This document shows positions 52,720 to 62,154 of a stretch of 64,000 bases of DNA, one piece after another. Source of the DNA: an uncultured Tateyamaria sp. Its GTDB lineage: Bacteria; Pseudomonadota; Alphaproteobacteria; Rhodobacterales; Rhodobacteraceae. A program made the translations under genes and the position numbers. The notes beneath the pieces are model-generated. The model was not told the origin of the DNA and ran no database searches. It was given only the letters and a program-made list of their open reading frames with translations. The stretch covers positions 434,001-498,000 of the forward strand of contig NZ_CANNES010000002.1 in assembly GCF_947503705.1 (NCBI RefSeq), given 5' to 3'. Position 1 is the first letter of the stretch. Each line of letters starts with the position of its first letter.

Positions 52720-54041
52720 TTCGAGGACCTCCGATACAGGTTATCCAGATAAACGGCCAGAACCAGAACCGAACCAACGACGATCTGTTGAATGGCGGCA
52801 TCAAAGCCGATCAGAACCATGCCGGTCTGCAAGGATTGCATGACCACGGCACCCAGGATGGCCCCATAGATCGTGCCAACCCCACCGGCCAGCGACGTGC
52901 CGCCGATAACGGCAGCGGCGATGACATAAAGCTCGTCCAGGGTGCCCAGCGCGTTGGTGGCCGACCCCAGACGGGCCGAGGCGACAGCCGCCGAAAGACC
53001 CGCAAGAAAGCCCATGAGGGCAAAGATCTTGACCGTCATCCACTTGGTGTTGATACCCGCGAGGGCCGCCGCCTCCGGGTTGCCCCCAATGGCATAGACA
53101 TAGCGGCCAAAGCGGGTGCGCGACATGATGAGCGTCATAATGATGCCCACGGCCAGCAGGATGAGAACCGGGATGGCAAAGCCATAGCTGATGAACAGGC
53201 CCTCCGGCGGAATCTCGATCCCTTCGGCGGCGGCATAGCGACGGACAATACCGCGCGGCCAGTAATAGGCGTTGACGAGCAGTACCGCCCCGATCATGGC
53301 CGCAGAACCCGCCACCGCGATGAACCAATCGGCCCAGAGGGGGCGCAGGGCAAAGCCGTGGGTGACACGCTGGCGACGGCCCATCACGACGGAGGCCAGA
53401 ACAGCCGCCACACCGATCAGACCCACAACCCACGACCCCGTGGCCCCGATGGCACCCTCGGCGGTGCCGCCCAGAAGGCGAAAGGTGCTGTCCACGGGCG
53501 AGATCGTCTCGCCCCGCGCCACAAGGAACCCCGCACCGCGCCAGGCAAGCAGGCCACCCAGGGTCACGATAAAGGCAGGGATGGAAAGGTAGGCAATCAG
53601 ATAACCGTGAAAGGCCCCGATCAATGTCCCGGTGATCAGGCCGACGAAGACGGTAATGATCCAGATGGCCCAATGCTCAAGACCCAGCAACTGGGGCAAA
53701 AGCCACACCTGGGTCACGCCCATGATAATGGCGCAAAAGCCCAGGACGGACCCAACGGACAGGTCAATATGGCGGGTCACGATGACCAGGACCATGCCGC
53801 AGGCCATGATGCCGATGGAAGAAGTCTGAACACTCAGGTTCCACAGGTTGCGGGGGGTCAGGAAGGCCCCAAAGCCATTGACCAAAGCGCCATACATATG
53901 AAAGCCGACCCAGATCAGGGCCAGCGCCCCCAACATGCCCAATAGGCGGGTATCAAGCTCGGTCGCCTGAATGAAACGGGCCACGGGGCCTTTGGCGGCG
54001 GGGGCGGCAGGACCGCCCGATTGAGATGTATCTGTCATCAC
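52716..54041 (-). CDS. xylH: Xylose/glucose-type ABC transporter permease
   Basis: A 441-residue BPD_transp_2 permease with about ten to twelve helices; the typical core is [47 protein letters not shown] and [26 protein letters not shown]. XylH proteins are longer than RbsC-type permeases, as here. It is separated from the receptor gene by a hairpin-bearing gap of 146 bases. Confidence 0.91.
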   Translation of the reverse strand: MMTDTSQSGGPAAPAAKGPVARFIQATELDTRLLGMLGALALIWVGFHMYGALVNGFGAFLTPRNLWNLSVQTSSIGIMACGMVLVIVTRHIDLSVGSVLGFCAIIMGVTQVWLLPQLLGLEHWAIWIITVFVGLITGTLIGAFHGYLIAYLSIPAFIVTLGGLLAWRGAGFLVARGETISPVDSTFRLLGGTAEGAIGATGSWVVGLIGVAAVLASVVMGRRQRVTHGFALRPLWADWFIAVAGSAAMIGAVLLVNAYYWPRGIVRRYAAAEGIEIPPEGLFISYGFAIPVLILLAVGIIMTLIMSRTRFGRYVYAIGGNPEAAALAGINTKWMTVKIFALMGFLAGLSAAVASARLGSATNALGTLDELYVIAAAVIGGTSLAGGVGTIYGAILGAVVMQSLQTGMVLIGFDAAIQQIVVGSVLVLAVYLDNLYRRSSK

Positions 54042-54129
54042 GAAATCCCGGATATAGGGCGACCGGGCACCTCAAGACGAGTCTTGGGCAAGCGGACGCG
54101 CACAGGTGATGTAAGAAAAAAGTCGAATG

Positions 54130-54167
54130 GCACCGGCGACGCCCAGGAACATTGGGGCCGCCGGTGC
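54130..54167 (-). promoter_or_regulatory. Hairpin between xylF and xylH
   Basis: On the transcribed strand GCACCGGCG and CGCCGGTGC form a perfect 9-base stem around a 20-base loop that can itself pair partly; a run of six T follows eight bases later. Probably an attenuator or stabiliser that keeps receptor mRNA in excess. Confidence 0.65.
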
Positions 54168-54187
54168 AACAGGGCCTCAGCCCTTAC

Positions 54188-55219
54188 TTAGCAGCCGTCA
54201 ACACCGGCAACGGCACCGGCACACACTTTGTCTTTGGCGATGTGGCCAGCGTCGATCACGGCGCTGATGTTGGCTTGGGTCACGGGCGTTGGGTCAAGGA
54301 AGATGGCGTTCATCTCGACACCGTTCTCACCACCGGACCACTGCACGGCACCGTCGATGTCAGCCAAAGCTGTGCCGCCGGCCAGAGCCACGGCAATCTC
54401 GGCAGCTTTGGAACCGAGGTCCAGGGCGTTCTTCCAGACCGACACGGTCTGCTCGCCACGGGCAACACGGTTCAGAGCGGCATGGTCGCCGTCTTGACCA
54501 CCAACAGGCACAGCCAGACCCTGAGCTTGCAGAGCGGCGATTGCGCCACCGGCCATGCCGTCGTTCTGGGCCAGAACCGCGTCAACGTCGTTGTTGGCGG
54601 CGGTCAGGATCTGCTCCATGTTGCGCTGCGCGTTGTCAGGCTTCCAACCATCGGTGAAGGCTTCGCCAACGATGTTGATGTCGCCGGACGCCACGGCGTC
54701 ACCGATCACTTCCATCATGCCTTCCAGCAGGAAACCGGCATTCGGGTCACCCTTGTCACCCTTGATGATGGCAAAGTTGCCTGTGGGCTGGGCAGCTGTC
54801 ACGGCTTGCGCGATGATGCGGCCAACACCCTTGTTGTCAAAGGTCAGATAAAAGGTCCGGTTGTCTTCGATCAGACGGTCATAACCAACCACCGGAATAC
54901 CTTCGTTTTCGGCCTGATCCACGGCGGGGCCAATGGCGTCCTTGTCCATCGCCAGGATGATCAGGGCATCGGCACCCTGGGCAATCAGCGATTCAACGTC
55001 TGTCAGCTGCTTGGCAGCAGAGGCTTGCGCGTCGGACGAGATATAGGTTGCGCCCAGTTCTTCCAGCTTGGCCTTGATGGCCGCTTCGTCTGTTTTCCAG
55101 CGCTCTTCCTGAAAGTTGGACCAGCTCACGCCAACGGTCAGGTCCTGAGCCTGGGCCACCATCGGCGAAGTCATCATCGTGGCAGCCGCAAGGGCGCCAA
55201 GTAGCGTGCGTCGTTTCAT
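54188..55219 (-). CDS. xylF: Xylose/glucose-type ABC transporter binding protein
   Basis: A 343-residue periplasmic receptor. Signal peptide MKRRTLLGALAAATMMTSPMVAQA. VGVSWSNFQEERWKTDEAAIKAKLEELGATYISSDAQ, IPVVGYDRLIEDNRTFYLTFDNKGVGRIIA and DGWKPDNAQRNMEQILTA align well with E. coli XylF. The ATG at 55219 (GGAGG nine bases away) is preferred to TTG 55222. Co-transcription with glucokinase suggests glucose as well as xylose. Confidence 0.92.
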   Translation of the reverse strand: MKRRTLLGALAAATMMTSPMVAQAQDLTVGVSWSNFQEERWKTDEAAIKAKLEELGATYISSDAQASAAKQLTDVESLIAQGADALIILAMDKDAIGPAVDQAENEGIPVVGYDRLIEDNRTFYLTFDNKGVGRIIAQAVTAAQPTGNFAIIKGDKGDPNAGFLLEGMMEVIGDAVASGDINIVGEAFTDGWKPDNAQRNMEQILTAANNDVDAVLAQNDGMAGGAIAALQAQGLAVPVGGQDGDHAALNRVARGEQTVSVWKNALDLGSKAAEIAVALAGGTALADIDGAVQWSGGENGVEMNAIFLDPTPVTQANISAVIDAGHIAKDKVCAGAVAGVDGC

Positions 55220-55281
55220 CAAAAGTGTCCTCCCAAAGACTACTGCCCGCCGTGTTAGATTTTGGCGGGTTCCTCATTGTT

Positions 55282-55320
55282 AGCTGTTTTAATTTGAAAA
55301 GCAAATTAAATTGGACAGCT
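55282..55320. promoter_or_regulatory. Nested palindrome, candidate ROK operator for xylF
   Basis: Inner TTTAATTTG-AAAAG-CAAATTAAA (55288-55310) is a perfect 9-base inverted repeat; outer arms AGCTGT (55282-55287) and ACAGCT (55315-55320) extend it with a four-base offset. It lies between xylF and the divergent ROK gene. Confidence 0.75.
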
Positions 55321-55396
55321 TCTTGAAAAAGAGCCATCATGCCCAAAGGAGCGCCCCGGCGACAGCAGGGGCGGGAGGAGAAAAGAGAGTAATATC

Positions 55397-56599
55397 ATGG
55401 CGTTCGGTCACCAAAAGGTCGAAAGCAGGCGGCTGTTGTTGCGCGAGATCGCGAGCCACGGGCCCCTGCCCCGCATTGATTTGGCCGAACGCACAGGCAT
55501 CAGCCGGGCGACCGTCACCTCTGTGACGGCCGATCTTTTGCGCGGCGGGTTGATCGCCGAAGTACCCCGCGAATCACATCCCGACGGCAGCGCACGGGGC
55601 CGCCCGCGCGTCGATCTCAAGATCGCCGGAGGGGCGCATTTGGTGGCGGGGCTGAAGGTGTCGGATGCCTCGATCTCGCTGGTTTTGATCGACTTTGAGG
55701 GGGCCCATCTGGCCGATCACGAACGCCCCATGGTGCGGGGCCGTCAACCGGCGGCTGACCTCGCCGCCGAGATACTGGCGGGATTAAAGGCGCTTGTGGC
55801 CGAAGCAGGCCGTGACCTGTCCGACATCTCGGGCGTGGGCGTGGGCATTTCAGGCGTGGTCGATGCCGATCACGGGCTGGTTTACTGGTCGCCCTCGCTT
55901 GATCAGCGCAACATGCCTTTGGGCACGCTCTTGTCCCAGCATTTGGGCATTCCGGCCTTTGTGGACAATGACGCCAACCTTGTGGCCATGGCCGAGTTGA
56001 CGTTCGGGCTGGGCAAGGACCATTCCGATTTCATCGTTATCACCATCGAAAGCGGTGTGGGCATGGGCATGGTGCTGGGTGGCCAGATCTATCGCGGCAC
56101 GCGCGGTTGTGGCGCGGAATTTGGCCACACCAAGGTACATTTCGAGGGCGCGCTGTGCCGCTGCGGCCAACGCGGCTGTCTTGAGGCCTATGTGGCCGAT
56201 TACGCCCTGGTCCGCGAGGCCACCAGCGTGGGCGGGGTGGGGGCGACCTCGTCGACCTCGCAAGCGGTCACAACGATCCTCACCGCGGCCCGGGCGGGCG
56301 ATGCCACCGCCAAGACCGTGGTGGACCGGGCGGGGCGAATGTTTTCCATGGGGCTTGCCAATCTGGTCAACATCTTTGACCCCGAACTGATCATTCTGGC
56401 CGGCGAGCAGATGGAATTTGACCACCTTTATGCCGACGCGGTGATCGAAGAGATGCGCAAATCCATTGTCGAGATCGACAAGCCCGCCCCGGAGGTTGTC
56501 GTGCACAAGTGGAACAACCTGATGTGGGCACGGGGTGCTGCGGCCTATGCGCTGGAATTCGTGCAGGATCGCGCGGTGGAGGCGTTGGAAGATGTATAA
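55397..56599 (+). CDS. ROK family transcriptional regulator (XylR-like)
   Basis: A 400-residue ROK protein. The winged helix is LLLREIASHGPLPRIDLAERTGISRATVTSVTADLLRGGLIAEV; the sugar domain contains GVGVGISGVVDADHG, PAFVDNDANLVAMAELTFG and the zinc motif CRCGQRGCLEAY. It is divergent from xylF and should repress the transporter-glucokinase operon until sugar binds. Its last eight bases overlap the next gene. Confidence 0.92.
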   Translation: MAFGHQKVESRRLLLREIASHGPLPRIDLAERTGISRATVTSVTADLLRGGLIAEVPRESHPDGSARGRPRVDLKIAGGAHLVAGLKVSDASISLVLIDFEGAHLADHERPMVRGRQPAADLAAEILAGLKALVAEAGRDLSDISGVGVGISGVVDADHGLVYWSPSLDQRNMPLGTLLSQHLGIPAFVDNDANLVAMAELTFGLGKDHSDFIVITIESGVGMGMVLGGQIYRGTRGCGAEFGHTKVHFEGALCRCGQRGCLEAYVADYALVREATSVGGVGATSSTSQAVTTILTAARAGDATAKTVVDRAGRMFSMGLANLVNIFDPELIILAGEQMEFDHLYADAVIEEMRKSIVEIDKPAPEVVVHKWNNLMWARGAAAYALEFVQDRAVEALEDV

Positions 56600-58160
56600 G
56601 GGGCCCGGATTTTGTGAAAAACCCGACGCGGCGCGTGGGCAGCGCGCTGTTGGGCACCTCACGGCCACTGTTGCCGCTCTTCTGGCGACCGTCGGGCAGG
56701 CCGATACACCGATGGAACCGCGTTTTGCCCCGGTTCCCGTCTCGCATCACGTCTACGATGGCGGGTGGGAGCATTTCGTTGGTGGCGGCCTTGCGGTGTT
56801 GGATTGCGATGGTGACACCCGCCCCGATCTGGTGGCGGCAGGGGGCAGCAACCCGCCCATCCTGCTCCGCAATACCTCGGACGTCGGCCGCCCAATCACC
56901 TTTGTCGACGCCACGCCCCCTGCCCTCGACCTGACCGCCACCACCGGTGCCTACCCCTTTGATGCCAATAATGACGGCCATCTCGACTTGATGATCCTGC
57001 GCGTCGGCCCTGATGTGCTCTTGAACGGGAAGGGCGATTGCACCTTTGCCCCCGCCCCGCTGGACACCGGCGATCACTGGTCCACCGCCTTTTCCGCCAC
57101 CTGGGAGGCAGGCCAGTCAGAGCCGACATTCGCCATCGGCCACTATGTCGACCGCGCCGATCCCGAAGGCCCGTTCGAGGCCTGCGACACCAACAGCCTT
57201 TGGCGGCCCACGCCAATGGGCCATGCGGAAACCGTACTGGAACCCGGGCATTGCGCCCTGTCGATCCTGTTCACCGACTGGGCCCGCAACGGCCGCCCCG
57301 ACCTGCGCATGTCTAACGACCGGCACTATTACATCCGCGACGGGCAGGAACAACTGTGGGCGATGGAAGCCACCCCGCGCCTTTACACCCAAGACGACGG
57401 CTGGGCCCGCCATACCCTGTGGGGCATGGGCATCGCCACCCGCGATCTGGACCGCGACGGGCGGGACGAGGTGTACCTCAGCTCCATGGGCGATCAGCGC
57501 CTGATGGAACAGCAAGGCGACGGCCCGGCCTACAAGGACGTGCCGTTCGCACGCGGCACCGCTGCCCAACGCCCGTATATCGGCGACGATGGCCGCCCCT
57601 CGACCGGCTGGCACATCGCCTTTGGCGACGTGCAGAACGACGGGCGCGATGATGCCTTCATCGCCAAGGGCAATGTGCAGCAAATGCCCGGCAACGCCAT
57701 GGAAGACCCCAACAACCTGCTGATCGGGATGGCCGATGGCAGCTTTGCGGAACGGGGCGACGTGGCGGGCGTCGCCTCTATGCACCGCAGCCGGGGCGCG
57801 GCCCTGGTGGACCTGAATGGCGACGGTTTGCTTGATCTGGCGGTGGTGAACAGGCGGGCCCCGCTCGAAGTCTGGCAAAACGTCACGGCGAACCCCGGCA
57901 CCTGGCTCAGCGTCGCGCTGACCCAACCCCGGACCAACACCCAGGCCGTCGGCGCCTGGATCGAGGTGGATGACGGCACCGCCATTCAGGCCCGCGAAGT
58001 AACGGTGGGCGGCGGGCACGCAGGCGGCGTCGCCGGGCCACAGCATTTCGGGCTGGGCACGGCCCAAACCATCAAACTGCGCATTCGCTGGCCCCATGGC
58101 GACTGGACCGACTGGCAAACCGTCCCCACGAACCAAAACCTATCCCTCACCCGACCTTGA
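56592..58160 (+). CDS. Secreted CRTAC1-type FG-GAP/ASPIC repeat protein
   Basis: A 522-residue exported protein. Residues ~20-38 (VGHLTATVAALLATVGQA) resemble a signal sequence. FG-GAP-like calcium-binding repeats follow: VLDCDGDTRPDLVAAGG, DANNDGHLDLMILR, DLDRDGRDEVYLS, DVQNDGRDDAFIAKG and DLNGDGLLDLAVVN, forming a predicted beta-propeller. The C-terminus, with AVGAWIEVDDG and LRIRWPHGDWTDW, matches the ASPIC/UnbV module. Its function is unknown. The start overlaps the end of the ROK gene, so it may be expressed with the regulator. Confidence 0.85.
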   Translation: MYKGPGFCEKPDAARGQRAVGHLTATVAALLATVGQADTPMEPRFAPVPVSHHVYDGGWEHFVGGGLAVLDCDGDTRPDLVAAGGSNPPILLRNTSDVGRPITFVDATPPALDLTATTGAYPFDANNDGHLDLMILRVGPDVLLNGKGDCTFAPAPLDTGDHWSTAFSATWEAGQSEPTFAIGHYVDRADPEGPFEACDTNSLWRPTPMGHAETVLEPGHCALSILFTDWARNGRPDLRMSNDRHYYIRDGQEQLWAMEATPRLYTQDDGWARHTLWGMGIATRDLDRDGRDEVYLSSMGDQRLMEQQGDGPAYKDVPFARGTAAQRPYIGDDGRPSTGWHIAFGDVQNDGRDDAFIAKGNVQQMPGNAMEDPNNLLIGMADGSFAERGDVAGVASMHRSRGAALVDLNGDGLLDLAVVNRRAPLEVWQNVTANPGTWLSVALTQPRTNTQAVGAWIEVDDGTAIQAREVTVGGGHAGGVAGPQHFGLGTAQTIKLRIRWPHGDWTDWQTVPTNQNLSLTRP

Positions 58161-58212
58161 GGACCCCGGCCCGCCCCGCTATGTCCCAGCGGGACACATA
58201 AAGGATGGGCCG

Positions 58213-59514
58213 ATGCCTCAGTTTCTGGACTACAGCGACGCGGATTTTGACGCGCGGTTCGACGCGCTCTTGAATGCCAAGCGCGAGGACAGCCCTGACG
58301 TGGACGCCACCGTGGCCGGGATCATCGCCGATGTGCGACAACGCGGCGACGCCGCCGTCATTGAACTTACCGAAAAATTCGACCGGATCAGCGTGACACC
58401 CGACACGCTGCGGATCACGGGCCAAGACGTCGATACCGCCATCGCCCAAGTCTCGCCCGAAGACCGCGCAGCGCTGGAACTGGCCGCCGACCGGATCGCC
58501 GCCTATCACGCACGGCAAATGCCCGAGGACGCGGAATGGACGGACGGTGCAGGCGCGACGCTCGGCTGGCGGTGGACGCCTGTTTCGGCGGCAGGGCTCT
58601 ATGTGCCGGGTGGGCTGGCAAGCTATCCATCCTCCGTCCTGATGAACGCGATCCCGGCCAAGGTCGCGGGGGTCAGCCGGCTCGCCATCACCGTGCCGAC
58701 ACCAGACGGCGTGCTGAACCCGCTGGTCCTGCTGGCCGCGAAACTCGCCGGCGTGGACGAGATTTACCGGATCGGCGGCGCACAGGCGGTGGCGGCGCTG
58801 GCTTATGGCACCGAAACAATTGCGCCCGTGGACAAGATCACCGGCCCCGGCAACGCTTTTGTCGCCGCCGCGAAACGGCGGGTGTTCGGCAAGGTCGGCA
58901 TCGACATGATTGCAGGCCCGTCAGAGATTCTGGTGATCGCGGACGCGGACAATGACCCCGACTGGATCGCCCTCGACCTGCTCAGTCAGGCCGAGCATGA
59001 CGAAAGCGCGCAATCTCTGTTGATCACAACCGATGCAAATTTCGGCCAGCAAGTGGCCAAAGCTGTCGAAAAACGGCTCGAAACCCTGCAACGGCGTGCC
59101 ATTGCCGGGGCCAGTTGGCGGGACTATGGCGCCGTGATCACGGTGCCCGATTTCGACACCGCCGCCGCACTGTCGGACAGGATCGCCCCCGAACACCTCG
59201 AACTCTGTGTCGCCGATCCCAAGGGGCTCTCCCAAAAAATCACTCATGCAGGTGCGATATTTCTGGGCCAATGGACGCCCGAGGCCATCGGCGACTATAT
59301 CGGCGGGCCAAACCACGTCCTGCCCACCGCCCGGTCTGCCCGGTTCTCATCCGGCCTTTCGGTCATGGATTTCGTCAAACGGACCACATTGGCGCAAATG
59401 ACACCCGAAGCCCTGCGCGCCATCGGCCCCGGCGCAGAACGGCTGGCGGCGTCCGAAAGCCTAGAGGCACACGGGCTGTCGGTGACGGCCCGCTTGCGCA
59501 AGCTTAACGACTAG
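58213..59514 (+). CDS. hisD: Histidinol dehydrogenase
   Basis: A 433-residue zinc enzyme oxidising histidinol to histidine in two NAD-dependent steps. AGLYVPGGLASYPSSVLMNAIPAKVAGV, YRIGGAQAVAALAYGT, the zinc/active-site segment SQAEHDESAQ and APEHLEL are standard. The sulfopropanediol dehydrogenase HpsN is a relative, but the UPF0262 and phosphatase genes downstream are the usual hisD neighbours in Rhodobacterales. The stop overlaps the convergent hydrolase gene by 11 bases. Confidence 0.93.
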   Translation: MPQFLDYSDADFDARFDALLNAKREDSPDVDATVAGIIADVRQRGDAAVIELTEKFDRISVTPDTLRITGQDVDTAIAQVSPEDRAALELAADRIAAYHARQMPEDAEWTDGAGATLGWRWTPVSAAGLYVPGGLASYPSSVLMNAIPAKVAGVSRLAITVPTPDGVLNPLVLLAAKLAGVDEIYRIGGAQAVAALAYGTETIAPVDKITGPGNAFVAAAKRRVFGKVGIDMIAGPSEILVIADADNDPDWIALDLLSQAEHDESAQSLLITTDANFGQQVAKAVEKRLETLQRRAIAGASWRDYGAVITVPDFDTAAALSDRIAPEHLELCVADPKGLSQKITHAGAIFLGQWTPEAIGDYIGGPNHVLPTARSARFSSGLSVMDFVKRTTLAQMTPEALRAIGPGAERLAASESLEAHGLSVTARLRKLND

Positions 59515-60682
59515 GGTCAGTCGGCGGGGCCAGATGAGGCAGCTGCTCCAACGGTTCCACCAGCATCAACATTGCCTTTTCACAGCGGAAATAGGCCATA
59601 TGCATCTGCTGATAGGCAAAGGCAGAGCGCTTGGGCATCGGCGGCACAATCGTGTCTGGGAACTTGGCATCGTAAAGCGCCTTGGTCCGCTTGGGCCCGT
59701 CATATTTGCGCGGCACGGGCCGGGGGCTGGCCATCACATCCTTGGCAAAGACCACGTCGACCCATGTGTTCAACGGCGTTTGCGCGTCATACAACTTGGC
59801 AATCTCCAACTCGACCAGCGCCTCCTGCTGAACCAAAAGGCCCATGGCCGACCCCCAGGTGTGCAACACCGTCTTGGGCAAGGTTGACCCGTATTCGGCC
59901 AGCGCATCCACGGCAATGGCCCCGCCCAGCGAATGGGCGACCACATGCACCTCATCATAATTCTGCCCCTCGCCATTCACGTGATCCAGCATGTTGAGAA
60001 CGCGCAGCCGGGCCTTGGCCCGCAGGCCCACATCATCGTCACTGGTGGGATCATCGCGCAGGTAAGCTTTGACAAAACTGGATATGTTCGCCATCCCCTC
60101 CAGCTTGCCCAGACCAATAAGGCCGATCAGAAACAGGATCAGAGGCAAGTCGCTGAAGGACCCCGCCCAATCCAGGGTCGCACGGGTCCAGGCATAGTCG
60201 TTCAGCACGTCCTGCAAGACTGTGGGCACACCGGATTCGGTCGATCCAATGGCCTGGATCAGCACACTGATCACGCTGGTATACCACAACAGCAACATCA
60301 GCGCCGCGATGATCATGGCCACAACGGTACGGGTGGGCATCTCGCCCCGACCAATGGATTTGACCAGACCACCGCCCGCCCAATACCAGATCAAGAGCAG
60401 ACCGCGCTTGAACCGCTGCCAGGGGCTTTCCTGGCTCCAGTCGGGCACAAGGTCGCCCCAATAGGCCTCATAGACATCCAGGGTCGCAGCATAATCGGAT
60501 TGACGATCCTGCACCTCGACGGTCACGCGGTTGGCCCCGTTTTCGGTCACCCCGTCAGACACAGAGGTCTTGTAACCATCGGTATAGTGCACAATCGACG
60601 ACACCAAATGATCGCGAACGGCCAGCTGCTCGCGCCTCTCAAAACCGGGAACAAAAACAATCGCGCGCTTAATCTTGGTCAT
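59504..60682 (-). CDS. Membrane-anchored alpha/beta hydrolase-like protein
   Basis: A 392-residue protein of unknown function. Two hydrophobic helices (VVAMIIAALMLLLWYTSVISVLIQ and LPLILFLIGLIGL) lie mid-protein, and a lipase-like elbow VVAHSLGGAIAVDALAEYG follows. The N-terminus KRAIVFVPGFERREQL is typical of the first strand and oxyanion loop of serine esterases. Homologous hydrolases sense or cut acyl lipids. It sits on the opposite strand within the conserved hisD-UPF0262 block, so it looks like an insertion into that order. ATG 60682 was chosen over an upstream in-frame start. Confidence 0.78.
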   Translation of the reverse strand: MTKIKRAIVFVPGFERREQLAVRDHLVSSIVHYTDGYKTSVSDGVTENGANRVTVEVQDRQSDYAATLDVYEAYWGDLVPDWSQESPWQRFKRGLLLIWYWAGGGLVKSIGRGEMPTRTVVAMIIAALMLLLWYTSVISVLIQAIGSTESGVPTVLQDVLNDYAWTRATLDWAGSFSDLPLILFLIGLIGLGKLEGMANISSFVKAYLRDDPTSDDDVGLRAKARLRVLNMLDHVNGEGQNYDEVHVVAHSLGGAIAVDALAEYGSTLPKTVLHTWGSAMGLLVQQEALVELEIAKLYDAQTPLNTWVDVVFAKDVMASPRPVPRKYDGPKRTKALYDAKFPDTIVPPMPKRSAFAYQQMHMAYFRCEKAMLMLVEPLEQLPHLAPPTDPSR

Positions 60683-60823
60683 GGACAAAAACCTTCTCTG
60701 AATAGGAGCACCGTACTGCTTGAGGTTGGATTTGCAATAAAGCACAGTGAAGGACGTGGCATTGCCCAGGGTGCCGACCTGCGATACCCAGTTTTAAATT
60801 GATTGCCTGAAAGTGCCGGACCC

Positions 60824-61303
60824 ATGACCCGCATCACCAATATCACGCTCGACGACGCGAACCTGCCCCCGCCCACGCCCGAGATCGAGCAAGAGCGCAA
60901 GGTCGCCGTCTTTGACCTGCTCGAAGACAACGTCTTTGTCCTGCCCGAGCGCGATGGGCGCGCGGTACCTGCGGGGCCTTATCATGTGGGCTTGTCGATC
61001 CGGGAAAAGCGGCTGGTGTTCAACGTCCAGACCGAAGGCGCCGAACCGGCGGCCGAGTTCCACTTGTCGCTGGGCCCGTTTCGCCAGGTGGTCAAAGACT
61101 ACTTCCAGATCTGCGAAAGCTATTTCGACGCGGTCAAGAAACTGCCCCCCTCCCAAATCGAAACCATCGACATGGCCCGGCGCGGCATCCACAACGAAGG
61201 CAGCCGGGTGCTCCAGGAACGGCTGGAGGGCAAGGTCGAGGTCGATACCGACACCGCCCGGAGGCTCTTTACCCTGATCTGTGTCCTGCATTTCGGCGGA
61301 TAA
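60824..61303 (+). CDS. UPF0262 family protein
   Basis: A 159-residue alphaproteobacterial protein of unknown function (UPF0262). Conserved stretches are ERKVAVFDLLEDNVFVL, PYHVGLSIREKRLVFNV, GPFRQVVKDYFQICESYFDAV and MARRGIHNEGSRVLQERL. It abuts the phosphatase gene and commonly lies behind hisD in Rhodobacterales. No enzymatic motif is seen. Confidence 0.92.
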   Translation: MTRITNITLDDANLPPPTPEIEQERKVAVFDLLEDNVFVLPERDGRAVPAGPYHVGLSIREKRLVFNVQTEGAEPAAEFHLSLGPFRQVVKDYFQICESYFDAVKKLPPSQIETIDMARRGIHNEGSRVLQERLEGKVEVDTDTARRLFTLICVLHFGG

Positions 61304-61765
61304 ATGACCCAACCCCTGCCCCAGTCCGTGCTGTTTTGCTGTGACCACAACGCAGTGCGCTCGCCCATGGCCGAGGGGCTGATGAAAAAGTTCTACGGTA
61401 CAGGGACTTACGTCCAATCGGTGGGCGTGACCAACGACATGGAAATTGATGGGTTTTCCATCGCCGTCTGTCAGGAAATGGGGGTCGAGCTCAGCCGCCA
61501 CCGCTCGAGGAGCTTTGACGAGATGGAGGATTGGGGCGACGATCTCAGCTCGTTCGATCTGGTCATCGCGCTGTCGCCGGCCAGCCAGCGGCGGGCGCTG
61601 GAACTGACACGATATTACCACCTCGACGTGGAATACTGGCCGATCCTTGACCCCACGGGACTGGGCGAAACCCGAGAGGCCAAGCTTGAAAGCTACCGCG
61701 CCGCCCGCGACCAGATCATCAACCGCCTCACCAACCGCTGGGGCGACGCAACCGGAGGGTCATGA
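61304..61765 (+). CDS. Low-molecular-weight protein tyrosine phosphatase / arsenate reductase-like
   Basis: A 153-residue protein of the LMW phosphatase superfamily. The P-loop is VLFCCDHNAVRSPMAEG, a CX5R(S) motif in which the second cysteine is the nucleophile. The general acid Asp is probably in WPILDPTG. It starts directly after the UPF0262 stop and overlaps the next gene by four bases. Members dephosphorylate tyrosine or reduce arsenate; nothing here distinguishes them. Confidence 0.9.
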   Translation: MTQPLPQSVLFCCDHNAVRSPMAEGLMKKFYGTGTYVQSVGVTNDMEIDGFSIAVCQEMGVELSRHRSRSFDEMEDWGDDLSSFDLVIALSPASQRRALELTRYYHLDVEYWPILDPTGLGETREAKLESYRAARDQIINRLTNRWGDATGGS

Positions 61766-62154
61766 TGGAGATCATCAACCGCTATTTCGACGCCTTCAAC
61801 GCAGGCGACGTGCCGGGCATGCTCGATTGTCTGACGGCAGATGTGGCTCACCACGTGAACGAAGGACAGGTGCGCACAGGCATCGACGCCTTCGACGCCT
61901 TTTGCACCCATATGAATGCCTGCTACGCCGAGAACCTGACGGATATGGTGGTGCTGGCCAGCGACGATGGCACACGGGCGGCTGCCGAATACACCGTGAA
62001 CGGCACCTATCTGGCGACGGATACCGGCCTGCCCGAAGCGCGGGGGCAACGCTACTGCCTGCCCGCCGGGTCGTTCTTTACCCTGCGGGACGGCAAAATC
62101 GCCCGAGTGACCACCTATTATAACCTCGCCGACTGGCTGCGGCAGGTCGCGTGA
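61762..62154 (+). CDS. NTF2-like / ketosteroid isomerase-related protein
   Basis: A 130-residue cone-fold protein of the SnoaL/NTF2 class: IINRYFDAFNAGDVPGMLDCLTADVAHHVNEG opens it and GSFFTLRDGKIARVTTYYNLADWLRQV closes it. Two adjacent ATGs occur (61762, 61765); the second is better spaced from the GGAGG box. The substrate is unknown. Overlaps on both sides put it in one transcript with the phosphatase and acetyltransferase. Confidence 0.85.
   Translation: MMEIINRYFDAFNAGDVPGMLDCLTADVAHHVNEGQVRTGIDAFDAFCTHMNACYAENLTDMVVLASDDGTRAAAEYTVNGTYLATDTGLPEARGQRYCLPAGSFFTLRDGKIARVTTYYNLADWLRQVA

Noticed and set aside
52695-53945. 416-codon forward frame across xylH
   Set aside because: Antisense to a clear membrane permease; the translation is hydrophilic low-complexity sequence.
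58213-59514. Sulfopropanediol dehydrogenase HpsN instead of HisD
   Set aside because: HpsN is a HisD relative and would fit a sulfonate theme, but the downstream UPF0262 and phosphatase genes are the usual hisD neighbours.
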